Positions 55,510 to 64,000 of a stretch of DNA of 64,000 nucleotides are shown in pieces (the first letter of the stretch is position 1; each line of letters opens with the position of its first letter). Both the position numbers and the translations under genes were made by a program. The notes beneath the pieces are model-generated. The model saw only the letters and a program-made list of their open reading frames with translations. It had not been told where the DNA came from and did no database searches. Source of the stretch: Pseudomonas syringae. GTDB lineage: Bacteria; Pseudomonadota; Gammaproteobacteria; Pseudomonadales; Pseudomonadaceae. The stretch is taken from the NCBI RefSeq assembly GCF_001698815.1, contig NZ_LGSI01000044.1:32869-96868 (forward strand), written 5' to 3'.

Positions 55510-56457
55510 ATGAACCAGCTATTGAGTGCACGCAGCCAGATATACGACCACGCCGAAGCCTACGCCGTGTCGGAATACGTCAATCAGCATGTGGGCAGTC
55601 ACCGTATTCGGTTACTGCCCAAAGGCCGACCGCAGGCGAGCATCAGCCATCGGACCTTTTCCAGTCTTGACCTGTGCCGCATCAGCTACGGCGCGCCGGT
55701 GCGGGTCACCTCGCCAGCGCTGGAAACGGTCTATCACTTGCAGATTCTGTTGCACGGCCACTGCCGTTCCAGGACCCGTGGCGAAGAGCAGATCTATCGG
55801 CCGGGCGAGATCCTGCTGATCAATCCCGATGATCCGGTGGACCTGACCTATTCAGCCGACTGCGAAAAATTCATCGTCAAGCTGCCGGTGCGCCTGATCG
55901 AAAACGCCTGTCTTGAGCAGCACTGGACCTTGCCGCAACAGGGGATTCGTTTCACTGCCGCGCGTCAGCAGCTGAAGACCATGGGCAGCTTTGTCCAGCT
56001 GTTGGGATTGATCTGCCATGAAGCCGAAAATGCAGCAGGCGCCGAAGTGCAAGGGCTGTATGAGCGCATCGTCGCCAGCAAACTGCTGGAGCTTTTGAGC
56101 AGCAACGTTTTACGGGTCATCCCCAAACCTGAGGAAAACGGCGGTTTTGAACCGGTGCGGCAATTCATCGAGGAACACTTGACCGAAGACATCAGCATCG
56201 AGCAATTGATGGCGGTGGCACGGGTCAGCGAACGTACGTTGTACAGCTTGTTCGAGCGTCAGGTCGGGTTGGCGCCGCGTGAGTTTATGCGCCAGCGCAG
56301 GCTGGAGCGGGTGCATGCGGTGCTGCAACTGGCGACGGCGCGAAGCGTCACCGAGGTCGCGATGGATCATGGTTTTCTGCATCTGGGCAGGTTCTCCAGC
56401 GCCTATCGCACCCGTTTCGGCGAGTTGCCCTCGCAGACCTGGCGTCGGCAGCGGTGA
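55510..56457 (+). CDS. benR: AraC/XylS-family regulator of benzoate breakdown
   Basis: BenR-type activator responsive to benzoate. The 315-residue protein has an effector domain (about 20-190) and C-terminal double helix-turn-helix: DISIEQLMAVARVSERTLYS and RSVTEVAMDHGFLHLGRFSS, followed by YRTRFGELPSQTW as in XylS. It is directly upstream of benA, and a tandem XylS-type repeat lies between them. XylS, BenR and AntR are close relatives; BenR is chosen because of the adjacent benABCD genes. Confidence 0.87.
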   Translation: MNQLLSARSQIYDHAEAYAVSEYVNQHVGSHRIRLLPKGRPQASISHRTFSSLDLCRISYGAPVRVTSPALETVYHLQILLHGHCRSRTRGEEQIYRPGEILLINPDDPVDLTYSADCEKFIVKLPVRLIENACLEQHWTLPQQGIRFTAARQQLKTMGSFVQLLGLICHEAENAAGAEVQGLYERIVASKLLELLSSNVLRVIPKPEENGGFEPVRQFIEEHLTEDISIEQLMAVARVSERTLYSLFERQVGLAPREFMRQRRLERVHAVLQLATARSVTEVAMDHGFLHLGRFSSAYRTRFGELPSQTWRRQR

Positions 56458-56462
56458 ACGCT

Positions 56463-56498
56463 CGCACCGGGCGGATAGCGATTCGCAGCCACTGGATA
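56463..56498 (+). promoter_or_regulatory. Tandem BenR/XylS-type operator before benA
   Basis: CGCA-N6-GGATA occurs twice, at 56463-56477 and 56484-56498, exactly 21 bases apart, resembling the TGCA-N6-GGNTA half-sites of XylS. Its position 65 bases before the benA ATG suits activation by the adjacent AraC-type protein. Confidence 0.75.
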
Positions 56499-56563
56499 TT
56501 GAGGGGAGGAGCAAGCACATAAGGTGAGGATGCCTGATACAAGAACAACCGAGGGCCTACGCC

Positions 56564-57940
56564 ATGATCAGCACTCTCGACAGACTCGCCCGTCAACTCA
56601 GCGAATCCGTTCAGGATGATCCCACTACCGGGATCTTCCGTTGCCGCCGCGACATCTTCACCGACACCGAATTATTCGCCCTGGAGATGAAACACATCTT
56701 CGAAAGTGGTTGGGTTTACCTGGCCCACGAAAGCCAAGTGTCGGAAATCAACGATTACTTCACCACCTACATCGGTCGCCAGCCGGTTGTCGTCACCCGC
56801 GACAAACAAGGCGTGCTGCACGGCCTGGTCAATGCCTGCGCCCACCGTGGCGCCATGCTGTGCCGCCGCAAACAAGGCAACAAAGGTTCATTCACCTGCC
56901 CGTTTCACGGCTGGACCTTCAGCAACGCCGGCAAGCTGCTTAAAGTGAAGGACGCCAAGACCGGCGCTTATCCGGACAGTTTCGACTGCGATGGCTCCCA
57001 CGATCTGCAACGCCTGGCCCGCTTCGAAAACTACCGGGGTTTCCTGTTCGGCAGTCTCAGCGACGCCGTTCCTGAGCTCAGCGATTACCTGGGCGAAACC
57101 CGGGTCATCATCGACCAGATGGTGGACCAGGCACCGGAAGGCCTGGAAGTGCTGCGCGGCAGTTCGTCCTACGTGTATGACGGCAACTGGAAGCTGCAAA
57201 TCGAGAACGGCGCCGACGGTTATCACGTCAGCTCCGTGCACTGGAATTACTCGGCAACCATGGGCCGCCGCAACTATGAGGCCGAAGGCACGCGTACCGT
57301 CGACGCCAATGGCTGGTCGAAAAGCCTTGGCGGCGTATACGCCTTCGAGCATGGGCATATTCTGCTCTGGACCCGTTTGCTCAATCCCGAAGTGCGTCCG
57401 GTGCATGCCCACCGCGAGGCGCTGGCCGAACGTCTGGGACAGGCGCGTGCCGACTTCATCGTCGACCAGACCCGCAATCTCTGCCTGTACCCCAATGTGT
57501 ACCTGATGGACCAGTTCTCGACGCAGATTCGCGTGGTGCGGCCCATCTCGGTGGACAAGACCGAAGTGACGATTTACTGCATGGCGCCCAAGGGCGAAAG
57601 TGCCCAGGAACGCGCGACGCGGATTCGCCAATACGAAGATTTCTTCAACGTCAGTGGCATGGGTACGCCGGACGACCTGGAAGAGTTTCGTGCCTGCCAG
57701 ACCGGTTATCAGGGCACCACGAATCTGTGGAATGACCTGAGTCGCGGTGCCAGGCAGTGGATTGACGGCGCGGACGAAAATGCCCGGGCAATGGGCTTGA
57801 ACCCGCAACTCAGCGGCGTGAAGACTGAAGATGAAGGCTTGTTCGTCCGTCAGCATGCCCATTGGGCCGCGACCCTGCAAAAAGCCATCAAGGTTGAGCA
57901 ACAAGGCTTGATCGCCACGGACAAGGAGGTGCGCTCGTGA
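56564..57940 (+). CDS. benA: Benzoate 1,2-dioxygenase, large (alpha) subunit
   Basis: Ring-hydroxylating Rieske oxygenase that forms the cis-diol of benzoate. The 458-residue protein has the Rieske cluster (Cys92, His94, Cys112, His115 in CAHRGAMLC and TCPFHGW) and the mononuclear iron site His221 and His226 in NGADGYHVSSVHWN. It is less similar to P. putida BenA than the cat genes are to theirs, so a substituted benzoate such as toluate is possible. benB overlaps its end by four bases. Confidence 0.9.
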   Translation: MISTLDRLARQLSESVQDDPTTGIFRCRRDIFTDTELFALEMKHIFESGWVYLAHESQVSEINDYFTTYIGRQPVVVTRDKQGVLHGLVNACAHRGAMLCRRKQGNKGSFTCPFHGWTFSNAGKLLKVKDAKTGAYPDSFDCDGSHDLQRLARFENYRGFLFGSLSDAVPELSDYLGETRVIIDQMVDQAPEGLEVLRGSSSYVYDGNWKLQIENGADGYHVSSVHWNYSATMGRRNYEAEGTRTVDANGWSKSLGGVYAFEHGHILLWTRLLNPEVRPVHAHREALAERLGQARADFIVDQTRNLCLYPNVYLMDQFSTQIRVVRPISVDKTEVTIYCMAPKGESAQERATRIRQYEDFFNVSGMGTPDDLEEFRACQTGYQGTTNLWNDLSRGARQWIDGADENARAMGLNPQLSGVKTEDEGLFVRQHAHWAATLQKAIKVEQQGLIATDKEVRS

Positions 57941-58425
57941 GCATTTCCCGTGATCGTCTGCTCGATTTCCTGTACCGCGAAGCCCGCCTGCTCGATGACC
58001 GGCAGTGGGACCCGTGGCTGGAATGCTACTCGCCGAACGTGGAGTTCTGGATGCCCGCCTGGGATGACCAGGACAGCCTCACCGAAGATCCGCAACGCGA
58101 GATTTCACTGATCTACTACCCGAGTCGCGACGGCCTTGAAGACCGCGTGTTCCGGATCAAGACCGAACGCTCCAGCGCCAGCATGCCCGAACCGCGCACC
58201 GCGCATTTCGTGGCGAATCTGGAAGTGCTGGCCGATGACGGCGAGACCGTCGAGTTGCGTTTCAACTGGCAAACCCTCAGCCATCGTTACAAGACCACGG
58301 ATACGTACTTTGGCACCTCGTTCTATCGCCTCGATGTCCGGCCTGAACAACCGCTGATCACGCGCAAGAAAGTGGTGCTCAAGAACGACTACATCCATCA
58401 GGTCATCGATATCTACCACATCTGA
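57937..58425 (+). CDS. benB: Benzoate 1,2-dioxygenase, small (beta) subunit
   Basis: The 162-residue cone-fold protein has the ring-hydroxylating dioxygenase beta-subunit pattern: FLYREARLLDDRQWDPWLEC, FWMPAWDDQDSLTEDPQREI and the C-terminal VLKNDYIHQVIDIYHI. It forms the alpha3beta3 oxygenase with BenA. Start overlaps the benA stop. Confidence 0.93.
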   Translation: MSISRDRLLDFLYREARLLDDRQWDPWLECYSPNVEFWMPAWDDQDSLTEDPQREISLIYYPSRDGLEDRVFRIKTERSSASMPEPRTAHFVANLEVLADDGETVELRFNWQTLSHRYKTTDTYFGTSFYRLDVRPEQPLITRKKVVLKNDYIHQVIDIYHI

Positions 58426-58435
58426 GGGCAAGCTC

Positions 58436-59458
58436 ATGACGTACTCCATAGCCTTGAACTTTGAGGACGGGGTGACCCGTTTCATCGACTGCAAGATCGG
58501 CGAAAAGGTGCTTGATGCTGCCTATCGCCAACGCATCAACTTGCCCATGGATTGCTCGGATGGGGTGTGCGGGACCTGCAAATGCCGCTGTGAAACCGGC
58601 GACTATGAATTGGGCGATGACTACATCGAAGACGCCTTAAGCGAGGACGAAGTCGAGCAGCGGCAAGTGCTGACCTGCCAGATGGTGCCGCAATCGGACT
58701 GCGTCATTGCCGTGCCCGTGCCGTCCAGTACCTGCAAGACCGGCACCGCGCAGTTTGCTGCCAGCGTCGCCGGTATCACCAGCCACGCCGATGCCGCGCT
58801 GGAAGTCAGTTTCGAGCTGGATCAGGTGCCGGTATTTTTGCCCGGTCAGTACGTCAACATTGGCGTGCCCGGCAGCAATCAGACGCGCTCGTATTCGTTC
58901 AGCAGCAAACCCGGAGAGCGCCGTGCCAGCTTCCTGATCAAACAGGTGCCAGGCGGGTTGATGAGCGGCTGGCTGGAGCGGGCTCAGGTCGGCGACACGG
59001 TTGCCATGACCGGCCCATTGGGCAGTTTCTATCTGCGCGCGGTTACCCGGCCATTGTTGTTCCTGGCCGGTGGTACCGGGCTGGCGCCGTTCCTGTCGAT
59101 GCTTGAAGTACTCGTCGAACGTAATGAAACCCGCCAGATAACGCTGATCTACGGGGTGACCCGGGATCAGGATCTGGTGATGGTCGAAGCCCTGCAAACG
59201 TTTAGCTCGCGCCTGGCCAACTTCACTGTTATCACCTGCGTGGCCGACCCGCAGACCGCTCATCCGCAGCAGGGTTATGTCACTCAACACATGGCACCGC
59301 AGGTGCTCAACGACGGTGATGTTGATGTCTATCTGTGCGGTCCGCCGCCGATGGTCGATGCGGTGCGCAAGCACTTCACGGCGGCTGGAGTGATCCCGGC
59401 CAGCTTCCATTACGAGAAGTTCACGCCCAACGCGATTGTTACCGGCGACGCTGCCTGA
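58436..59458 (+). CDS. benC: Benzoate dioxygenase electron-transfer component (ferredoxin reductase)
   Basis: Transfers electrons from NADH to BenAB. The 340-residue protein has an N-terminal plant-type 2Fe-2S domain (Cys40, Cys45, Cys48, Cys81), an FAD domain with RSYSFSS, and an NAD domain with GGTGLAPFLSML and YLCGPPPMVDAV. It follows benB by 10 bases and precedes benD by 10. Confidence 0.93.
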   Translation: MTYSIALNFEDGVTRFIDCKIGEKVLDAAYRQRINLPMDCSDGVCGTCKCRCETGDYELGDDYIEDALSEDEVEQRQVLTCQMVPQSDCVIAVPVPSSTCKTGTAQFAASVAGITSHADAALEVSFELDQVPVFLPGQYVNIGVPGSNQTRSYSFSSKPGERRASFLIKQVPGGLMSGWLERAQVGDTVAMTGPLGSFYLRAVTRPLLFLAGGTGLAPFLSMLEVLVERNETRQITLIYGVTRDQDLVMVEALQTFSSRLANFTVITCVADPQTAHPQQGYVTQHMAPQVLNDGDVDVYLCGPPPMVDAVRKHFTAAGVIPASFHYEKFTPNAIVTGDAA

Positions 59459-59468
59459 GGAAAACACC

Positions 59469-60230
59469 ATGAACCCACGTTTCAACAATAAGGTTGCGCT
59501 GGTCACCGGCGCGGCCCAGGGCATTGGTCTGCGCGTCGCCGAGCGTTTGCTGGAGGAGGGCGCGTGGCTGGTGGCGGTGGATCGCTCGGAGCTGGTGCAC
59601 GAATTGCAGCACTATCGCGCGCTGACCCTGACCGCAGACCTTGAGCGCCATGCTGAATGCGCAAGTGTGATGGCCGCCGCGAAAAAACGTTTCGGCCGCA
59701 TCGACATTCTGGTCAATAACGTCGGTGGGACGATCTGGGCCAAGCCGTTTGAGCACTACGTGGAGGACGAGATCGAAGCCGAAGTGCGTCGTTCGCTGTT
59801 CCCGACGTTGTGGTGTTGCCACACCGTATTGCCGTACATGCTTGAGCAGGGCAGTGGCGCCATCGTCAATGTTTCATCCATCGCCACGCGCAGCGTCAAT
59901 CGGGTTCCCTACGGCGCGGCGAAGGGTGGCGTCAACGCGCTGACCGCGTGCCTGGCGCTGGAAACCGCCGGCAGCGGCGTGCGCGTCAACGCCACCGCGC
60001 CCGGCGGCACCGAAGCACCGCCACGGCGCATCCCGCGCAACGATCAGCCGCAGAGCGAGCAGGAACGCGTCTGGTACCAGCAAATCGTCGATCAGACGCT
60101 GAACAGCAGCTTGATGAAACGCTACGGCACCATCGACGAACAGGCCGCAGCCATTCTGTTTCTGGCTTCCGATGAGGCCTCGTATATCACCGGGGTGACG
60201 CTTCCTGTAGGCGGTGGTGATCTGGGCTGA
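59469..60230 (+). CDS. benD: 1,2-dihydroxycyclohexadiene-1-carboxylate dehydrogenase
   Basis: Oxidises and decarboxylates the benzoate cis-diol to catechol with NAD+. The 253-residue SDR has TGAAQGIGLRVAERL, the distinctive NNVGGTIWAKPFEHY of BenD/XylL, Ser in VNVSSIATR and YGAAKGGVNALT. Its presence separates this cluster from anthranilate dioxygenase operons, which need no diol dehydrogenase. ATG 59469 follows GAGGAAAA. Confidence 0.94.
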   Translation: MNPRFNNKVALVTGAAQGIGLRVAERLLEEGAWLVAVDRSELVHELQHYRALTLTADLERHAECASVMAAAKKRFGRIDILVNNVGGTIWAKPFEHYVEDEIEAEVRRSLFPTLWCCHTVLPYMLEQGSGAIVNVSSIATRSVNRVPYGAAKGGVNALTACLALETAGSGVRVNATAPGGTEAPPRRIPRNDQPQSEQERVWYQQIVDQTLNSSLMKRYGTIDEQAAAILFLASDEASYITGVTLPVGGGDLG

Positions 60231-60349
60231 CACTGGATGACAGCGCTTGGCTGTGCTGGAAACCTCTTCAGCTCAGGCTCACCCATTAACAAAGTCAGCC
60301 GATACAAGGATACCGATTCTTTGTTTCACGTCATTCCGGCTGGAATTAC

Positions 60350-62926
60350 ATGTCGAAATACGACCCTCAAATGGTTGCCCACCTGCTGCCGAGCCGCTCC
60401 AGCGTAGCGCTGGCGCGGGCTTCGCTGTTCAAATTTGCGGGATTGTTGGCGGCGGTGATCCTGCTGGCCAGCGGTCTGCTCGTCTACGTTGCGCACAATC
60501 TCGATAACATCGAAGAAGTTGAAAGTGCCTTCTACAGCAAGAAGGCTGTGCAATCGCTGGAAAAATCCCTGCTTCTGACCGTCAAGGATTACGCCTTCTG
60601 GGGAGATGCCTACAAGCACTTGCACACCAGGGTGGATACCGACTGGGCGTTCGTGCGGCAGAACGTAGGTCCGACCCTTTACAAGGATTTCGGTTTTCAG
60701 GGAGTGTTTGTAGTCGATCCCGGCAATCGAACCGCCTACTCGGTCATCAATGGCACTCTGCAGAACGCGGACCTCGCACAATGGCTGGCACAACCCATCG
60801 ACACGATTCTCGACCAGGCCCGCGCCGGGGCTGAGAACGAAACGCCGATAACCCGCCTTGTTAATGTACGCGGCATACCGGCTGTGGTTGCGGCGGCAGC
60901 GATTACGCCGGGTACTGATCCGACCGTGGTGCCAGACGATGGACTGCCATCGGTGTTGATTTTCGTGGAAATGCTCGACAGCGCCAGGCTTGCAGCGATA
61001 GGCAAGGACTATGGGGTCGAAGGGCTGCACGTCTCAACCTCTGACGAAGTCCATGAGACCTCGATATTGCCCTTGGGTGAAAACGGTTCCGCAGGCGCAC
61101 TGCACTGGCAACCGCCCAAGCCTGGCCAGCACCTGCTGGGGCTTGTGCTGCCGTTGATCGGTGTCGCCGCGTTGTTGGTCTGGCTGATGACCTGGGCCAT
61201 TTCGCGTCGTACGACGATCGCCGCCCGGGCGCTGGACTCAAGCTTTACCTCCCTGCAAGCCAGTCAGCTGGCGCTGGCCACCAGTGAAGCGCGCTTTCGT
61301 GATGTGGTGGAAGCCAGCTCTGACTGGATGTGGGAAATCGACGTTGATTGGCGCTTCACTTACCTCTCCGAACGTTTTGAAACCGTGACCGGCCTGTCCA
61401 GGGAGGCCTGGATTGGCGCGGCCATTGACGATCTGCTGCATACCGAGCTGGGGGCCTTGTCGACCTGCCTGAGCCTGCCGAACCGACGTCCAGGCGTCAG
61501 TCTCCAGTGCAATTACGTGGATATAAAAGGTCATGCACGGATCACGCGTCTGGCGGCGCGAGAACTGCCGGGTAACGGTTTTCGTGGCACTGCGACAGAT
61601 GTCACTGAGGAAGTTGAAGCCCGGCGGCGCATCGAATTCCTGTCTCAGCATGATGCGCTGACCGGCCTGCCGAACAGGATACGGCTGCAGGAGTTTCTTG
61701 ACGGGAAACTCAAGGCAGTGCCGACCCACGACCAGCCTCTGGTGATGCTCAGTCTGGACCTTGACCGATTCAAACCGGTCAACGACCTGCTGGGTCACGC
61801 TGCCGGCGACCGGGTGCTCAACGAAGTTTCGCGTCGTCTGGCGGAGTGCCTTCGCAGTGGCGATCTGGTTGCGCGGATTGGAGGTGACGAGTTCGTACTG
61901 ATCCTCACCGATATCAGCTCCCAGGATGAAGTCGAAGCCTTGTGCCGTCGGTTGATCGATTCCATCGAGCAACCGATTGACATCGATCAACAGGATATTT
62001 TCATCAGCGCCAGTATTGGCATCGCCATGGCCCCCAACGATGCCTCCCTGGCAGCCGAACTGCTGCGCTACGCGGATATGGCCTTGTACGAGGCGAAGGC
62101 GGGCGGACGCAACACCTGGCGCTTTTACGCCGGTGATATGAATGCCCGGATCATCGAGCGTCGGCGGCTGGAAAACGATCTGCGCTTCGCCATCAGAAAC
62201 GACGAGCTACGCCTGCATTTCCAGCCACGCTACCGCATCGCCGACGGTCAGATGGTGGGTGCCGAAGCGCTGGTACGCTGGCAGCATCCGCAGCGCGGGC
62301 TGATACCGCCGGACACATTTATCCCTATCGCCGAGGAAACCGGGCTGATTCTGCCGTTGAGCAACTGGGTGCTGAACACCGCTTTTCAATGCGCCTCCGG
62401 CTGGCCCGCAGAGCTGTTTGTATCCGTAAACCTGTCGCCCACGGAGTTCCAGCGCGGCAACCTGGTCGAGCGGATTCAACAGGCGCTCGCCGACACCGGG
62501 ATCGATCCGTCGCGGGTGGAGCTGGAAGTCACTGAAAGCGTCATGCTCGATGACGCCGCAGGGGCGCTCGAGGTCATGCGCGCGCTCAAACGGCTCGGCG
62601 TTCGCTTGTCCATGGACGATTTCGGCACGGGCTATTCCTCGCTGAGCTACCTGCGCTCGTTCCCGTTCGATGGCCTGAAAATCGACCGCAGCTTCCTCAA
62701 TCGCCTGGGCGATAGCGCAGATGACCAGTCCATTATCCGGGCCATCGTCGGCCTGGGGCGTGCATTGTCCCTTACGGTGACCGCTGAAGGCATCGAAACG
62801 GCGGAGCACCTTGAGTTGCTTAAAGCTGTTAGCTGCGATGAAGGTCAGGGTTATTTCCTGAACCGGCCAATGGACGTTCAATCCTTCAATGTGCTGCTAG
62901 GAACAATGGAGATTGAGGACACATGA
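60350..62926 (+). CDS. CHASE4-PAS-GGDEF-EAL cyclic-di-GMP signalling protein
   Basis: The 858-residue inner-membrane protein has an N-terminal membrane helix (about 25-48), a periplasmic CHASE4-type sensor (about 60-255), a second membrane helix (about 263-285), a PAS domain (300-420), a GGDEF domain with intact GGDEF and an intact inhibitory I-site RSGD five residues before it, and an EAL domain with intact EAL and DDFGTGYSS. Both cyclase and phosphodiesterase activities are therefore possible. It is downstream of benD in the same direction but separated by 119 bases, so regulation with the ben genes is unproven. Confidence 0.92.
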   Translation: MSKYDPQMVAHLLPSRSSVALARASLFKFAGLLAAVILLASGLLVYVAHNLDNIEEVESAFYSKKAVQSLEKSLLLTVKDYAFWGDAYKHLHTRVDTDWAFVRQNVGPTLYKDFGFQGVFVVDPGNRTAYSVINGTLQNADLAQWLAQPIDTILDQARAGAENETPITRLVNVRGIPAVVAAAAITPGTDPTVVPDDGLPSVLIFVEMLDSARLAAIGKDYGVEGLHVSTSDEVHETSILPLGENGSAGALHWQPPKPGQHLLGLVLPLIGVAALLVWLMTWAISRRTTIAARALDSSFTSLQASQLALATSEARFRDVVEASSDWMWEIDVDWRFTYLSERFETVTGLSREAWIGAAIDDLLHTELGALSTCLSLPNRRPGVSLQCNYVDIKGHARITRLAARELPGNGFRGTATDVTEEVEARRRIEFLSQHDALTGLPNRIRLQEFLDGKLKAVPTHDQPLVMLSLDLDRFKPVNDLLGHAAGDRVLNEVSRRLAECLRSGDLVARIGGDEFVLILTDISSQDEVEALCRRLIDSIEQPIDIDQQDIFISASIGIAMAPNDASLAAELLRYADMALYEAKAGGRNTWRFYAGDMNARIIERRRLENDLRFAIRNDELRLHFQPRYRIADGQMVGAEALVRWQHPQRGLIPPDTFIPIAEETGLILPLSNWVLNTAFQCASGWPAELFVSVNLSPTEFQRGNLVERIQQALADTGIDPSRVELEVTESVMLDDAAGALEVMRALKRLGVRLSMDDFGTGYSSLSYLRSFPFDGLKIDRSFLNRLGDSADDQSIIRAIVGLGRALSLTVTAEGIETAEHLELLKAVSCDEGQGYFLNRPMDVQSFNVLLGTMEIEDT

Positions 62927-62935
62927 CCGGCAGGA

Positions 62936-63724
62936 TTAACTCAGGAGGAAATCCAGAACCCCGGCGCTAAAGGCTTGACTCGCTTCCACATTCGACAGGT
63001 GCGCGGCCGACAACTCCAACAGTTGCGCACCCTCGATGGCATCAACCAGGAACTGGCCGTCAGCTGTCGACGTCACCGGATCCTGATCGCCGCAGATCAC
63101 CAGCACCGGCAAGCGCACCGTCGCAATCTGCTCGCGGTAGTCCGCGTCACGCACCGCCGCGCAGTTGGCCGCATAGCCTGCGGGCGAAGTGTTGGCGAGC
63201 ATGTCGACCATGCGCGTGACCTGCTCAGGCTCGGCCTCGGCGAAGCGGGGCGTGAACCAGCGGGAAACGGTTGCGTCGCGCAGGGCGTGCATTGCTGCGG
63301 TGCCGTCGCGAAGGACCGCTTCAATGCGAGGATTCCATACTTCGGGGCTGGCGATTTTCGCGGCGGTATTGCATAGCACCACGCGTCTCAGCCGCTGTGG
63401 GGCATTGAGCATCAACCATTGCCCGATCAGGCCACCCATCGACAAACCGCAAAAATCTGCTTGCCGGATGTCCAGCGCGTCCAGCAACGCGAGCACGTCG
63501 TGGCCGTTTTGCTCGATGGTGTAGAGACCAGCGCTGACCAGTGACTGGCCATGCCCTCGCGTGTCATAACGCAACACCCGGAAATGCTCGGCCAGCGCCG
63601 GAATTTGTGCGTCCCACATGCCCAGGTGGGTGCCGAGGGAATTGGAGAGCAGCACGACGGGCGCAGATTGCGGACCGTCCAGCTGGTAATAGAGATCGCC
63701 GTCAGGCAGAGAAATTGTCGGCAT
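62936..63724 (-). CDS. pcaD: 3-oxoadipate enol-lactonase
   Basis: Hydrolyses 3-oxoadipate enol-lactone to 3-oxoadipate, the step after CatC. The 262-residue alpha/beta hydrolase has the nucleophile Ser95 in FCGLSMGGLIG, oxyanion region LLSNSLGTHLGMWDAQIP, an Asp in VICGDQDPVT and the His in LSAAHLSNVE. ATG 63724 gives the family N-terminus MPTISLPDGDLYYQL. It is convergent with the GGDEF-EAL gene and so not in the cat or ben operons. Confidence 0.92.
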   Translation of the reverse strand: MPTISLPDGDLYYQLDGPQSAPVVLLSNSLGTHLGMWDAQIPALAEHFRVLRYDTRGHGQSLVSAGLYTIEQNGHDVLALLDALDIRQADFCGLSMGGLIGQWLMLNAPQRLRRVVLCNTAAKIASPEVWNPRIEAVLRDGTAAMHALRDATVSRWFTPRFAEAEPEQVTRMVDMLANTSPAGYAANCAAVRDADYREQIATVRLPVLVICGDQDPVTSTADGQFLVDAIEGAQLLELSAAHLSNVEASQAFSAGVLDFLLS

Positions 63725-63872
63725 TGAGGTTCCTTGGGGCTCGCAATGAACTGAGCACTGGATGATTTTTCCGGACCAAGATCGCATCCCGGTTGGCCGA
63801 GGGTCCAATATTCAATGGGTCTGGCTTGATACCTGACAGGTATTGGTGGATTGAGGTGGGCGGGGCTGGCGT

Positions 63873-64000
63873 CTCGGGGACAAGTCCCCTCCTACCGGTT
63901 TTGCACCGGCCCGGTAGGACCGGACTTGTCCGGGATGAACGATAACGCGGTAGGTCTAGCCCACCGAGGCGCCTGATTCGCGGGCAAGCCTCGCTCCAAC
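63873..64000. repeat. Composite REP region: family C followed by family A half
   Basis: 63873-63937 matches the family C copy at 41081-41175, but in rearranged order. From about 63936 to the end the sequence follows the middle and right arm of the family A element at 37205-37260 and 5265-5286 (TTCGCGGGCAAGCCTCGCTC). The window ends inside it. Confidence 0.75.

Noticed and set aside
55510..57940. Anthranilate dioxygenase (antABC/antR) as identity of the oxygenase cluster
   Set aside because: The presence of a BenD-type diol dehydrogenase with NNVGGTIWAKPFEHY points to a benzoate-type substrate; anthranilate oxygenases release catechol directly.

Overview
The window is gamma-proteobacterial DNA, almost certainly from the genus Pseudomonas. 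The evidence is the gene order idh/icd-cspD-clpS-clpA-infA-bpt-aat-ftsK-lolA-rarA-crcB-serS-cysG-tus, protein sequences very close to the Pseudomonas versions, and REP-type palindromic repeats. The species is not certain. A saprophytic or plant-associated lineage fits better than P. aeruginosa.

Bases 1-19720 are conserved core genome. They carry the two divergent isocitrate dehydrogenase genes, a nearly complete bacterial N-degron set (Bpt, Aat, ClpS, ClpA), FtsK, LolA, RarA, the fluoride channel, SerS, siroheme synthase, a glutathionyl-hydroquinone reductase, the TusDCB-TusE tRNA thiolation relay, a Bax-inhibitor-1 membrane protein and tRNA-Ser(UGA).

After the tRNA the window turns into accessory, mostly catabolic DNA. 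It starts with a RelE/ParE-Phd toxin-antitoxin pair and a degenerate stretch without convincing genes. Next is a TetR-controlled set for reactive carbonyl or enone compounds (Old Yellow Enzyme, SDR, MDR), then a LysE exporter with its LysR regulator. A GntR regulator follows with an amino-acid ABC transporter and an SHMT-like PLP enzyme. Then come a LacI-type regulator, an anion symporter, an L-talarate/galactarate dehydratase and a 2-hydroxyacid dehydrogenase. A YghU-type glutathione protein, an SDR and an AraC regulator close this part.

From 40280 to 52012 there is a catabolic cluster whose substrate I cannot identify. A FadR-type GntR regulator and a divergent NIPSNAP protein precede 11 co-directional genes: three separate 3-hydroxyisobutyrate-dehydrogenase-type enzymes, an aldehyde dehydrogenase, a PcaC-like decarboxylase, a tandem CMD-domain protein, a cupin, an AHL-lactonase-like hydrolase, an SDR, an MmgE/PrpD enzyme and a proton symporter. 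Three copies of a TNGTNNNACNA-like site lie in front of the regulator and of two genes of the cluster. This is the best candidate for an undescribed system here.

The cluster runs directly into a beta-ketoadipate module: catR-catBCA, benR-benABCD and, on the opposite strand, pcaD. Together these convert benzoate to 3-oxoadipate. A CHASE4-PAS-GGDEF-EAL protein sits between benD and pcaD. A CatM/BenM-type box (ATAC-N7-GTAT) and a tandem XylS/BenR-type repeat are visible at the expected places. No benzoate permease or porin gene is present in the window.
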